Positions 17,134-25,771 are shown, counted from the stretch's first letter. The stretch is 42,482 nucleotides of DNA from JBEIDK01 sp040383485 (GCA_040383485.1 JBEIDK010000013.1:1-42482); one strand, 5' to 3'. Program-made: numbers and translations. Notes: generated by a model from the letters alone, not told the origin.

Positions 17134-17381
17134 AGTAAAAGCAAAACTTACTGATGTTGTAAAAGCTATTGATGAAATAAAATTATTTGTAACAGATATA
17201 AAAGGCTTTTCCGATTATAAAGATGATTTTAAAAAGCAAGCGTGCAGTTGAGAGAAATGTTGCAATTATTGGCTAAGCAGTAAATCAACTTTCGAAAATT
17301 GATGAAACAATTTTAATAACCAATTCCAAAAGAATTGTAGCAACACGAAACAGAATAATTCATAGTTATGATTTTTCTTGA
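17099..17381 (+). pseudogene. Degraded HEPN (DUF86-type) toxin gene, partner of MNT
   Basis: Two frames together rebuild most of a HEPN protein. The first frame reads FYLDNKVKAKLTDVVKAIDE and on to DYKDDFKKQ, then stops at TGA 17249-17251. One extra base near 17240 shifts the frame, after which RAVERNVAIIG continues. A TAA at 17274-17276 replaces the Glu codon of the expected GEAVNQL. The frame then reads on to RNRIIHSY, the complete RX4HXY catalytic/AMPylation motif, and ends early at TGA 17379-17381, lacking the usual C-terminal helix. No clear ATG exists; the 5' end overlaps the MNT gene in another frame (TTG at 17099 is possible). Frameshift, nonsense codon and truncation together indicate a pseudogene rather than programmed frameshifting. 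Confidence 0.82.
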
Positions 17382-17466
17382 ATATATTTTTTGAAACTTA
17401 TTCTAACCAATGACTTTTATATCATCGTATTCCTTAAAAATACTAACCCTGTTAAAATCAAAAATC

Positions 17467-19479
17467 ATGTTTAGAAAAATCTTTTTACTTATATTCTTTA
17501 CAACAACTATTGCTAAAGCTCAATGGTATGCATTGCCAGATACTAATTTTAGAAACTATCTAATATTTGAAGGCGCTGAAACATGCATGAATGCTACACA
17601 TGATAGTATTCAAGGTGGTTGCGGCCTTAGTTCAATTAATATTGGGCAAGGTGGCTTGAACAGTTTAGAAGGAATTCAAGCATTCACAAACTTAAATCAA
17701 CTAGTTATTGGAGGAGGTAATTTAGTCAATTTACCACCACTTCCAAACACAATTGCTGACCTAGACATTACTGGAAATCCTAATATTATTTTTACAACAT
17801 TACCGTCAAATTTACTATCATTTAGTTGTGGTGGCAATGGCCTTTCCAATTTGCCACCATTACCAAATTCTCTTTTGTATTTAAATTGTTATGGCAATCA
17901 ATTGACTAGTTTGTCTAATCTTCCCAACACAATCAGATATATTCAGTGTGGGTTTAATCAAATCAACAACATAGCTTTATTACCTGATAGTTTAAGAGAA
18001 TTGTATTGTGGATATAATTCATTAAGTGCTTTGCCAAACTTGCCAAATAATCTTGAAGAGCTTAATTGTTATAATAATCAATTAATAAGTATACCTGGAT
18101 TACCTAATTCAATTGCAAATATATATTGCCATAATAATTTAATAAATAGCTTGCCCTTATTGCCGAATTCTTTAGCTTTTCTCTCATGTTATAACAATAT
18201 GCTTAGTAATTTACCACAGTTACCTAACTCTTTAATAATTCTCTATTGCGATAATAACTTATTGACAGCCTTACCAACATTGCCAAATAGTTTATCCATA
18301 GTTTCATGCGCCAATAATCAATTAACTAATCTGCCAAGCCTTCAAAATGGACTTATTGAACTAGTCTGTGATTATAACTTAATATCCAATTTACCTCCTT
18401 TGCCTAATACCCTTGAAATATTAACATGTGAAAAAAATTTATTGACAAACGTGCCAGCGTTACCCAACTCTTTAACTTATTTGAATTGTTCAAAAAATCA
18501 AATTTCGATTTTGCCAATTTTGCCTTATAATTTACATTCATTAATTTGTAATTCAAACCAGTTACTAAATTTACCAACATTACCTAATGGTCTTGGTAAT
18601 TTAGCTTGTAATCATAATAATATTTCTGGTTTGCAACCACTCCCAGATTCAATTTATGTAGTTGAGTTTAGTCATAATTTAATTAGTGATGTTCCTTATA
18701 TAAGACCTGAAGTTTATGTGCTCAACTGTTCAAATAATCCAATCTCCTGTTTACCTCAATTACCAGCTACTATGCTGCAAATTAATGTTGACAGCACACT
18801 ATTAAGTTGTTTGCCAAATTATACATTTATACCTCCATACGCCTCAGGAATAGGCAATATTTTTGCATCTACAAATCTATCTATTTACCCTCTCTGCACC
18901 ATTGGCAATGCCAGTAACTGTTACGTATGTTCGTCTCAACCAAATTTTACATTAGTAGCCGATACCACAACACCTCATAATTATTTTGCAATTAATCAAA
19001 GTACTGGCGCAGGAAACTTGCAATATGTTTGGCATTGGGGCGATAACTCTGTTGCTGATTCAACTGCAAACCCAACACATATTTATGCTGCACCAGGCTT
19101 TTACAATATTTGTGTAACTGTTACTGATTCTTCGGCTTGCAGTAATACTTTTTGTGATTCTTCAACTTACATTTCAAGGTCTAGCAATGCAATGATTAGT
19201 GTTACAGTAATTAATGCAACAACCGGTATTCATCAATTGAAAAACAAAGATGCTGTAAGTCTTTCCCCTAACCCAACCTCTTCAACCTTCCATATATCAA
19301 ACACACAAAACATTAAAAATATCTCAATAAAAAATATGTTAGGCAGAGAAGTGTTTCAAACAAATAGTTTCAACAATAGTGTTGTAGAAATTGATGCTTC
19401 AAGCTATTCGGCAGGAGTGTATTTTGTGGAGTTGCAATTCATGGACTACACGGTTACAAAAAAGTTAATAAAAAATTAA
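17467..19479 (+). CDS. T9SS cargo with 20-residue YopM-type leucine-rich repeats and PKD domain
   Basis: A 670-residue secreted protein. I start at ATG 17467, giving the signal peptide MFRKIFLLIFFTTTIAKAQ; an upstream ATG (17410) would add 19 residues before it. Residues about 89-448 are 18 head-to-tail repeats of exactly 20 residues with the pattern LPxLPNSLxxLxCxxNxLxx, the short bacterial LRR type known from YopM and IpaH. A PKD domain follows (HWGDNSVADSTANPTHIYAAPG, about 525-575), then a type A T9SS sorting domain (LSPNPTSSTFHIS, MLGREVFQ, YSAGVYFVEL, ending KKLIKN). It is predicted to be displayed or released outside the cell, where LRRs commonly bind proteins. Position 13 of the repeat is Cys in 15 of 18 repeats. 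There is no enzymatic domain. Confidence 0.93.
   Translation: MFRKIFLLIFFTTTIAKAQWYALPDTNFRNYLIFEGAETCMNATHDSIQGGCGLSSINIGQGGLNSLEGIQAFTNLNQLVIGGGNLVNLPPLPNTIADLDITGNPNIIFTTLPSNLLSFSCGGNGLSNLPPLPNSLLYLNCYGNQLTSLSNLPNTIRYIQCGFNQINNIALLPDSLRELYCGYNSLSALPNLPNNLEELNCYNNQLISIPGLPNSIANIYCHNNLINSLPLLPNSLAFLSCYNNMLSNLPQLPNSLIILYCDNNLLTALPTLPNSLSIVSCANNQLTNLPSLQNGLIELVCDYNLISNLPPLPNTLEILTCEKNLLTNVPALPNSLTYLNCSKNQISILPILPYNLHSLICNSNQLLNLPTLPNGLGNLACNHNNISGLQPLPDSIYVVEFSHNLISDVPYIRPEVYVLNCSNNPISCLPQLPATMLQINVDSTLLSCLPNYTFIPPYASGIGNIFASTNLSIYPLCTIGNASNCYVCSSQPNFTLVADTTTPHNYFAINQSTGAGNLQYVWHWGDNSVADSTANPTHIYAAPGFYNICVTVTDSSACSNTFCDSSTYISRSSNAMISVTVINATTGIHQLKNKDAVSLSPNPTSSTFHISNTQNIKNISIKNMLGREVFQTNSFNNSVVEIDASSYSAGVYFVELQFMDYTVTKKLIKN
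17731..18810 (+). repeat. 18 tandem 60-base units encoding leucine-rich repeats
   Basis: The 1080 bases encode 18 in-register repeats of exactly 20 codons with no insertion or deletion. Nucleotide identity between units is only moderate (synonymous drift is common), so the array is old or under selection for the protein pattern rather than a recent expansion. The first, second and last two units are the most divergent at the protein level. Confidence 0.92.
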
Positions 19480-19625
19480 TTGCTTTTTAACTTGAGAATA
19501 CTCAAATATGAAATGAATTGTTTACTACTACTTTAAGAAAACAAACATTTCTATAATTTTTACTTTGAAATTAATTTGCATATTAGCGTTTTATTAAAGA
19601 AAATTACAAATAAATTCATCATAAA

Positions 19626-20117
19626 ATGGAATTAAAAGAAATACAAGATTTAATTAAGTTTGTAGCAAAATCTGGAGTTTCAGAGGTAGAGCTAGAATCG
19701 AAAGGGTTTAAAATTGTTATCAAAACTCCTTCTGCTCAAGAATATGTATCGGTACAGCAGCCTACAGTTATACATGCTCCTGCCCCAATACAAGTGTCTG
19801 CACCTGCCCCATCGGTAGCCCCTGTAGCACCAGCAGCACCAGCAGCTCCTGCCGCAGCTGCACCAGTAGCGTCCAACCTAATCACTATAAAATCGCCAAT
19901 GATTGGTACTTTTTACCGAAGTGCTGGACCTGATAAACCACTTTTTGTTAATGTGGGTGATGAAATAAAACCAGGAAAGGCTTTATGCATCATAGAGGCA
20001 ATGAAATTATTCAACGAAATTGAATCGGAAGTTTCAGGAACAATTGTAAAGGTTTTAGTTGATGATGCTTCTCCAGTTGAATATGATCAACCATTATTTT
20101 TAGTAGAGCCTAAATAA
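19626..20117 (+). CDS. accB: Biotin carboxyl carrier protein of acetyl-CoA carboxylase
   Basis: A 163-residue AccB. The N-terminal helix (ELKEIQDLIKFVAKSGVSEVEL) is typical, followed by a Pro/Ala-rich flexible linker (about 45-85). The biotinyl domain starts at ITIKSPMIGTFYRS, with the biotinylated Lys in EAMKLFNEIE (about 125). It carries CO2 from AccC to the carboxyltransferase to make malonyl-CoA for fatty acid synthesis. accC follows 77 bases downstream in the same direction. An efp gene, the common upstream neighbour in other bacteria, is absent. Confidence 0.97.
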   Translation: MELKEIQDLIKFVAKSGVSEVELESKGFKIVIKTPSAQEYVSVQQPTVIHAPAPIQVSAPAPSVAPVAPAAPAAPAAAAPVASNLITIKSPMIGTFYRSAGPDKPLFVNVGDEIKPGKALCIIEAMKLFNEIESEVSGTIVKVLVDDASPVEYDQPLFLVEPK

Positions 20118-20194
20118 TTTGAAAATTGTCTTGAATTTATTTCAAACATAAAAAATGAAAAATCAAATTATTTAAATTTCAAATGTAATAAGTA

Positions 20195-21529
20195 ATGTTT
20201 AAAAAAATATTAATTGCCAATAGAGGTGAAATTGCACTTCGCGTTATACGTACCGCCCGCGAAATGGGAATTAAAACTGTTGCAGTATATTCAACAGCCG
20301 ACCGCGAAAGCTTACATGTTAAGTTTGCTGACGAAGCTGTTTGCATTGGTCCTCCGCCAAGTAAGGACAGCTACCTTAATATGCAAAGATTATTAAGTGC
20401 TGCAGAAATAACCAATGCAGATGCAATTCATCCTGGTTATGGGTTTTTATCAGAAAACTCCAAATTTTCTAAGCTTTGTCAAGAACACGGCATCAAATTT
20501 ATTGGAGCTTCTCCCGAAATGATTGATGGCATGGGCGATAAGTCGAATGCCAAAGACACCATGAAAAAAGCAGGAGTTCCAACTATTCCTGGTTCTGACG
20601 GATTGCTAAAAGACTTAGACGATGCTAAGAAAAATGCAATAGAAATTGGCTATCCTGTAATTATAAAGGCTACTGCAGGTGGCGGTGGTAGAGGCATGAG
20701 AATTGTTTGGAAGGAAGAAGAATTGGAACCATTGTTGGCGAGTGCACAGCAAGAAGCTGGTGCTGCTTTTGGTAATGATGCCATGTATATGGAAAAGTAT
20801 ATCGAAGAGCCTCGTCATATTGAAATTCAGATTGTTGGCGACCAATTCGGAAAGGCTTGTCACTTAAGTGAACGCGACTGCTCTATTCAGCGTCGTCATC
20901 AAAAGTTACTCGAGGAAACACCATCGCCATTCATGACAAAGGAGTTGCGCGATAGAATGGGTGAAGCAGCCGTAAAAGCAGCTTTAGCAGTAAAATATGA
21001 AGGTGTAGGTACAGTAGAGTTTTTGGTTGATAAACACCGCAACTTTTATTTTATGGAGATGAACACCCGTATACAGGTGGAGCACCCAATAACAGAGGAG
21101 GTGATTGATTACGACTTGATACGTGAGCAAATTCTTGTGGCTGCTGGAGTTCCTATTTCGGGTAAAAATTATTACCCTACCATGCACGCTATTGAATGCC
21201 GCATCAATGCTGAAGACCCAACACAAAACTTCAGACCTTGCCCAGGAAAAATTACCAATTTACACGTGCCAGGTGGTCATGGTATTAGAGTAGACTCGCA
21301 TGTGTATGCAGGCTATACCATACCTCCAAATTATGATAGTATGATAGCAAAATTAATTACTGTTGCACAAACACGTGAAGAGGCCATTGCTAAGATGAGT
21401 AGGGCATTGATGGAATTTGTTATTGAAGGGGTGCAAACCACCATACCTTTCCACTTAAAATTGATGCAAAACGAAGACTTCATTGCTGGAAATTACACCA
21501 CTAAGTTTATGGAAAGTTTCGAACTTTAA
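20195..21529 (+). CDS. accC: Acetyl-CoA carboxylase biotin carboxylase subunit
   Basis: A 444-residue biotin carboxylase. It starts with FKKILIANRGEIALRVIRTA, has HPGYGFLSENSKF and the glycine-rich ATP-grasp loop KATAGGGGRGMRIV, then ERDCSIQRRHQKLLEE and the catalytic EMNTRIQVEHPITEE segment. Length is normal. It uses ATP and bicarbonate to carboxylate biotin on AccB. It forms an operon with accB and is followed by a strong hairpin terminator. The carboxyltransferase genes accA and accD are not in the window. The stand-alone length and the accB neighbour favour acetyl-CoA carboxylase over propionyl-CoA carboxylase. Confidence 0.97.
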   Translation: MFKKILIANRGEIALRVIRTAREMGIKTVAVYSTADRESLHVKFADEAVCIGPPPSKDSYLNMQRLLSAAEITNADAIHPGYGFLSENSKFSKLCQEHGIKFIGASPEMIDGMGDKSNAKDTMKKAGVPTIPGSDGLLKDLDDAKKNAIEIGYPVIIKATAGGGGRGMRIVWKEEELEPLLASAQQEAGAAFGNDAMYMEKYIEEPRHIEIQIVGDQFGKACHLSERDCSIQRRHQKLLEETPSPFMTKELRDRMGEAAVKAALAVKYEGVGTVEFLVDKHRNFYFMEMNTRIQVEHPITEEVIDYDLIREQILVAAGVPISGKNYYPTMHAIECRINAEDPTQNFRPCPGKITNLHVPGGHGIRVDSHVYAGYTIPPNYDSMIAKLITVAQTREEAIAKMSRALMEFVIEGVQTTIPFHLKLMQNEDFIAGNYTTKFMESFEL

Positions 21530-21546
21530 CATAAGATAAACTATAT

Positions 21547-21588
21547 AAAAAAACGCTTGGTAAAAATATTCACCAAGCGTTTTTTTTA
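21547..21588. terminator. Bidirectional terminator between accC and the FKBP operon
   Basis: An A-run plus ACGCTTGGT pairs with ACCAAGCGT plus a T-run across a loop of about 12 bases. A and T tracts on both sides let it serve both the plus-strand accBC operon and the minus-strand FKBP operon, which converge here. Confidence 0.88.
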
Positions 21589-21609
21589 TAGTATAAATTA
21601 AGTAGTAGT

Positions 21610-22395
21610 TTATTGCACCTCTACTAATTCAACATCAAATATTAATGTTGCTTTTGGTGGTATCGCGCCGGGGTATCCTTGTTCGCCATAAGCCAATTGG
21701 TAAGGTATAATCAATCTTGCTTTTTCGCCTGTTTTCATCAGGGCAATTCCTTCGTCCCAACCTTTTATAACATTACCTTTCCCTAAAGGAAATGCAATTG
21801 GTTCGCCACGCTCAACACTACTGTCAAACTTTTTTCCATCGGTTAAATAACCAGTGTAATGTACCTTTACAGTTTTACCAGCTTCTGCCTGCACACCTTT
21901 AGGATTTTTGCTTACCATAATATATTGTAAGCCGGTTGCTGTTTTAATGGTATCTAAACCCTTTACTTCAAATTGTTTTATAACTGGAGCCTCTTGCGCT
22001 GCTATTAGTTCTACATCAAAAATAAGAACTGAGTTGGCAGGTATTTTACCTGTAGCGCGTTCTCCGTATCCCAAATTTGCTGGTATGGTCAATCTTGCTT
22101 TATCGCCAACATGTAAATAAGCAATTCCTTCATCCCATCCTTTTATAACTTGTCCTTGTCCTAATTTAAATTTAAAAGGTTGCCCTCTTGGAATAGAACT
22201 ATCGAAAACAGTATCGTTTGTTAGCTTACCTGTATAGTGTACTGTTACATTATCGCCAGGGTTTGCTTTTTTACCATTTCCTTTGCTTAAAATTTGGTAA
22301 GTTAAACCAGAAGCAGTTGTTACTGGCTTATTGTCTTGTGCGTTCATAAAAGTTGCTGTTAGCGCAATACTTGCAGTTAATATTAATTTATTCAT
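21610..22395 (-). CDS. Exported peptidyl-prolyl isomerase with two FKBP domains
   Basis: A 261-residue protein with a signal peptide (about 1-19, ending FMNAQ) and two complete FKBP domains in tandem (about 40-130 and 155-261). Both keep the active-site pattern: VHYTGKL and VHYTGYL, VFDSS and KFDSS, VIKGWDEGI in each with its Trp, and GYGERATGKIP and AYGEQGYPGAIPP. Both should therefore be active prolyl isomerases acting in the periplasm. No lipobox is seen, unlike the two upstream FKBP genes. It is the last gene of the ruvX-FKBP-FKBP-FKBP cluster, 69 bases after its neighbour, and ends at a bidirectional terminator. Confidence 0.94.
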   Translation of the reverse strand: MNKLILTASIALTATFMNAQDNKPVTTASGLTYQILSKGNGKKANPGDNVTVHYTGKLTNDTVFDSSIPRGQPFKFKLGQGQVIKGWDEGIAYLHVGDKARLTIPANLGYGERATGKIPANSVLIFDVELIAAQEAPVIKQFEVKGLDTIKTATGLQYIMVSKNPKGVQAEAGKTVKVHYTGYLTDGKKFDSSVERGEPIAFPLGKGNVIKGWDEGIALMKTGEKARLIIPYQLAYGEQGYPGAIPPKATLIFDVELVEVQ

Positions 22396-22464
22396 TGTTT
22401 AAAATTTATTTGTTAGTAATTAGTTCAAGCTTATTATTACTTCTAATTATCATTGAGTTGTTAC

Positions 22465-23364
22465 TTACTTTTTTCCTCCAACTTTTGTAACCTCTATATC
22501 AAATAATAATGGAGAGAAAGGTGGAATTTGTTCTCCAGCACCCCTATCTCCATAAGCAATTGTGGAAGGAATTAGAATGGATGCTTTACCGCCAACATTC
22601 ATCATCACTAATGCTTCATCCCATCCTTTAATAACCTGTCCAACTCCTATTTGAAACTTTACTGGAACTGGGCTGCGGTCACTACTATCAAAGACTTTGC
22701 CATCAAGCGTTTTACCTGTATACTTTACATAAACTGTATCGCCTGCAACAACTTTTGGCCCTGTTCCTTTATGCTTTTCCATAAAATATAAGCCACTTGC
22801 TGTTGGTGCAACAGTAATTTTATTGTCCGCAACGTATTTAGCAATGATTGCCTTTTCTTGTTCAATGTTAACAGCATTTGCCTCGTCACGTTTTTTTTGT
22901 TCAGCGGCTTGCTGTTTTTCGATTTCTGCTTTGGTTTCAATTTTTTCTAATTTAAAACAGAATTTTAAAAAGGAGCCTTTTTTAATTTGTGCTGGCAATT
23001 CAGCATGAACGATTTTGGTAAAAAACGAATCTGCACTATTCATAAAGGCAGCACTATCTCCAATTGTCATCATGGTAAAACCTTCTTCAAAACTACCTTT
23101 AAAAGCTGGCTTTGGAATTTGAACCATAAATGGACGCCCTATCGATTTAGAATCAAAAAGTAATGAATCTTTTTCGGTATAATATTTTAATTGTAATGTA
23201 ATTACATCGCCTTCTTTTGCTTTTGGAGTTGAGCCTTGTTTGAAAAACTTATAACTTAAGCCTGTTTCTGTTTCGTCAAATCCTTCGAATTTAGATTTTT
23301 TACATGCAGTTAAAATTAAGGCTGCACCCATTACTACCAATGAAATTTTGCTAATTGCGTTCAT
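22465..23364 (-). CDS. FKBP-type peptidyl-prolyl isomerase lipoprotein
   Basis: A 299-residue predicted lipoprotein: the signal sequence ends in LILTAC, so Cys21 should be lipidated. The first FKBP-like domain (about 35-145) is degenerate: KGSFEEGF stands where VIKGWDEG is expected, so it probably lacks activity. A charged helical linker rich in Glu, Lys, Ala and Gln (about 145-175) follows. The C-terminal FKBP domain (about 205-297) is intact, with VKYTGKTLDGKVFDSS, VIKGWDEAL and AYGDRGAGEQIPPF. The 5' end overlaps the upstream FKBP gene by 14 bases, which points to coupled translation. GldI of gliding flavobacteria is an FKBP lipoprotein, so a role in folding outer-membrane or secretion components is possible but unproven. 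Confidence 0.92.
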   Translation of the reverse strand: MNAISKISLVVMGAALILTACKKSKFEGFDETETGLSYKFFKQGSTPKAKEGDVITLQLKYYTEKDSLLFDSKSIGRPFMVQIPKPAFKGSFEEGFTMMTIGDSAAFMNSADSFFTKIVHAELPAQIKKGSFLKFCFKLEKIETKAEIEKQQAAEQKKRDEANAVNIEQEKAIIAKYVADNKITVAPTASGLYFMEKHKGTGPKVVAGDTVYVKYTGKTLDGKVFDSSDRSPVPVKFQIGVGQVIKGWDEALVMMNVGGKASILIPSTIAYGDRGAGEQIPPFSPLLFDIEVTKVGGKK

Positions 23365-24355
23365 TTTTTTTTGTATTTATTTTTTTTAAATGGACGGCGA
23401 ATGTAAGACTATTATATTTACCTACAATACCTGATGCCGAACCCTCAGCACCATAACCATATTTGGAAGAAAAATAAATGATAGCCCTACTGCCTTTTTG
23501 CATCTTATAAATTGCTTTTTCAAGCCCTTTTAAAATTTGGTCAGGCTTGCCAAGCTCAAATTCGAAGGGCTCTGGACCAAATGAGGAGTCATCAAATTTT
23601 TTACCACTTAAGAATCTTCCCTCGTAAGAAATGGTTACAATGTCTCCTCTTTTAGCAAATTCACCACTGCCTTTTTTAACAATTTTAAAGTAATAACCAT
23701 TCTCGATTTGGTGTTTTATCATTTCGGGTTTTGTGTATTCTAAAAAATATTTCAAGGTAAATTCCTCTTTTTCAAATTCATCACCAAAAGTTTGAATTAA
23801 TTGTTGATTCGAAGGATCATTCTTTATTGAAGCATTACTTTCAATTTTTTCTGTGTTAATAACGTTAACCTTTGTTTCTCGTTTTTTTGCTTGTGCATTA
23901 AGAGTATCAACTGCATTGGCTAAGCTTATTTGTTGTTGTACTTTAATATGTAAGTATATTTTTTCTGAAGTTGCTAGTTTAATTATAGGAATCAAGCCTT
24001 CTGAATAAAGAAACGAATGTGCAGGCAAACATATAATCAAGCTATCATTTGAATGAATTTGGGAATTTATAATTTTCCAGAAGGCATTGTTTCCTGTTTT
24101 TAATCCAAAAGTATCTTGTTTTGGATAATCTTTTAAGAAAGGTATGGGTAAATCAAACTCATTCGTTATTAATTTATTAAAAACAACGCTTTTATCTTTA
24201 GTAGATAATTTTGAGCCATTCTTGCTTATATATTTAACCGAAATAGAATCGTTTATTCTTACGAATCCTTTAGGAATGTAAATTTTTTTTTCTGGAGTAC
24301 AGGCGAAAAAAAATATTGAACTAATAATTACAGCTATCCTAAACAACTTTTTCAT
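23351..24355 (-). CDS. FKBP-type peptidyl-prolyl isomerase-like lipoprotein
   Basis: A 334-residue predicted lipoprotein with SIFFFAC as lipobox (Cys19). The middle region (about 40-160) looks like a heavily diverged FKBP-type domain with no recognisable active site. A charged segment (about 160-205) leads to a C-terminal FKBP domain (about 225-325) with ISYEGRFLSGKKFDDSS and SSKYGYGAEG. In that domain the Trp of the VIKGWDE motif is replaced (ILKGLEKAI), so catalysis may be weak. It begins three bases after the ruvX stop and overlaps the next FKBP gene by 14 bases, so all are likely one operon. It may chaperone envelope proteins rather than isomerise; that is inference. Confidence 0.88.
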   Translation of the reverse strand: MKKLFRIAVIISSIFFFACTPEKKIYIPKGFVRINDSISVKYISKNGSKLSTKDKSVVFNKLITNEFDLPIPFLKDYPKQDTFGLKTGNNAFWKIINSQIHSNDSLIICLPAHSFLYSEGLIPIIKLATSEKIYLHIKVQQQISLANAVDTLNAQAKKRETKVNVINTEKIESNASIKNDPSNQQLIQTFGDEFEKEEFTLKYFLEYTKPEMIKHQIENGYYFKIVKKGSGEFAKRGDIVTISYEGRFLSGKKFDDSSFGPEPFEFELGKPDQILKGLEKAIYKMQKGSRAIIYFSSKYGYGAEGSASGIVGKYNSLTFAVHLKKINTKKNERN

Positions 24356-24358
24356 CGT

Positions 24359-24781
24359 TTAAAACCCATTAAGTTTTGTCTCTAAATATGATTGCAGAAT
24401 AATTGCTGCGCTTACCTTATCAATGGTTTCTTTATTGGCTCTTTTTTGCTTTTTCAAGCCTCCATCTATCATGCTTTGTAAAGCCATCTTTGAAGTAAAT
24501 CTCTCATCAACTCTTGCTATGGTAATTTCTGGTAATTGTACCTTTAACTTTTTGACAAATCCCTTGATATGATTTTCAACATCATTAATACTGCCATTGA
24601 GATGTTTAGGCAGACCTACTACGATTAATTCTAATGGATTTATATTATTATAATTAATAATAAATTCAACAATATCTTTACTATGAATTGTATCAAGTGG
24701 ACTTGCTATAATTTTGAGTGGGTCTGTAACAGCAACGCCAACCCTTTTAGTGCCATAATCAATTCCCATTATTCTTGCCAT
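24359..24781 (-). CDS. ruvX: RuvX/YqgF family Holliday junction resolvase-like nuclease
   Basis: A 140-residue RNase H-like protein. The N-terminal MGIDYGTKRVGVAVTD holds the first catalytic Asp (about residue 8), VVGLPKHLNG is the family's second motif, and VDERFTSKMA and KVSAAIILQSYLE supply the later acidic residues. Family members process 5' ends of pre-16S rRNA and have been proposed as Holliday junction resolvases. The full length matches the family. It is the first gene of a minus-strand cluster with three FKBP lipoproteins or periplasmic proteins and is divergent from rfbA. Confidence 0.95.
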   Translation of the reverse strand: MARIMGIDYGTKRVGVAVTDPLKIIASPLDTIHSKDIVEFIINYNNINPLELIVVGLPKHLNGSINDVENHIKGFVKKLKVQLPEITIARVDERFTSKMALQSMIDGGLKKQKRANKETIDKVSAAIILQSYLETKLNGF

Positions 24782-24797
24782 AAATCTTAATAAATGT

Positions 24798-24829
24798 CGA
24801 ATGTAATTTTTATTATTTATTAAGAAAAA
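24798..24829 (-). promoter_or_regulatory. Weak candidate promoter of the ruvX-FKBP cluster
   Basis: On the minus strand TTTT (24826-24829) precedes TACATTCG (24798-24805) by 20 bases. The -7 box shares the TAnnTTCG form with the candidate promoters of atpD and the M23 gene. The -33 part is poor (TTTT rather than TTTG), so confidence is low. Confidence 0.25.
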
Positions 24830-24916
24830 TTATGTGCTTGCAGAAATGAATATTCAATGAGCACGATTAAATAAATTTATATATTTAGCCACATAATTAA
24901 TTATTATTAAAAGAAA

Positions 24917-25771
24917 ATGAAGGGAATTATTCTAGCTGGTGGAAGCGGAACAAGACTGCACCCTCTTACATTAGCGGTAAGCAAGCAATTAATGCCTGTA
25001 TACGATAAGCCAATGATTTACTATCCGCTTTCGGTTTTGATGATGGCAGGAATTAGTGAAGTATTAATAATAAGTACTCCTCATGATTTGCCTCATTTCG
25101 AAAAGTTATTAGGCGACGGAAAGTCATTAGGATGTAATTTTGAGTATGCGGTACAGCATATTCCAAATGGACTAGCACAAGCATTTGTTATTGGTAAAGA
25201 CTTTATTGGTAAAGACAAAGTAGCCTTAGTTTTAGGTGATAATATATTTTATGGTGCAGGCCTTGGTAGACTCTTACAAGAAAACCAAAACCCTGATGGA
25301 GGGGTTGTTTTTGCATATCATGTAAGTGACCCAGAAAGATATGGAGTGGTTGAGTTTGACCAAAATAACAATGCAATTTCTATTGAAGAAAAACCCTTAA
25401 ATCCTAAATCGAATTATGCAGTACCTGGCTTATATTTTTATGATAATGATGTAGTTGAAATTGCTTCTAACTTGAAGCCTAGTGCAAGAGGAGAATACGA
25501 AATTACTGATATTAATAAAGTTTATTTAGACCGTGGTAAATTAAAGGTAGGAATTTTGGACCGGGGCACAGCATGGCTAGATACAGGAACATTTGCTTCA
25601 CTCATGCAAGCAGGACAATTTGTGCAGGTAATAGAAGAAAGACAAGGGATAAGAATTGCCTGTATAGAAGAAGTGGCTTACCGCATGGGATATATTAATA
25701 AAGAACAATTACATAAACTAGCAGCACCACTTGTAAAAAGTGGTTATGGCTCATATTTAATGACATTATAA
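24917..25771 (+). CDS. rfbA: Glucose-1-phosphate thymidylyltransferase
   Basis: A 284-residue nucleotidyltransferase that makes dTDP-glucose from dTTP and glucose 1-phosphate, the first step of dTDP-sugar (for example dTDP-rhamnose) synthesis. It shows GGSGTRLHPLT (about 8-18), KQLMPVYDKPMIYYPLS, LVLGDNIFYG with the metal-binding Asp, the EEKPLNPKSNYAVPGLYFYD block and RGTAWLDTGTF. Length is normal. The epimerase gene follows 16 bases downstream, but rfbB, rfbC and rfbD are not in the window, so the pathway is completed elsewhere. Confidence 0.96.
   Translation: MKGIILAGGSGTRLHPLTLAVSKQLMPVYDKPMIYYPLSVLMMAGISEVLIISTPHDLPHFEKLLGDGKSLGCNFEYAVQHIPNGLAQAFVIGKDFIGKDKVALVLGDNIFYGAGLGRLLQENQNPDGGVVFAYHVSDPERYGVVEFDQNNNAISIEEKPLNPKSNYAVPGLYFYDNDVVEIASNLKPSARGEYEITDINKVYLDRGKLKVGILDRGTAWLDTGTFASLMQAGQFVQVIEERQGIRIACIEEVAYRMGYINKEQLHKLAAPLVKSGYGSYLMTL

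Noticed and set aside
17731..18810. Regular 60-base periodicity resembling a repeat array
   Set aside because: The period is set by 20-residue coding repeats in one continuous frame; the units have no conserved repeat plus unique spacer structure, so this is not CRISPR or a satellite.
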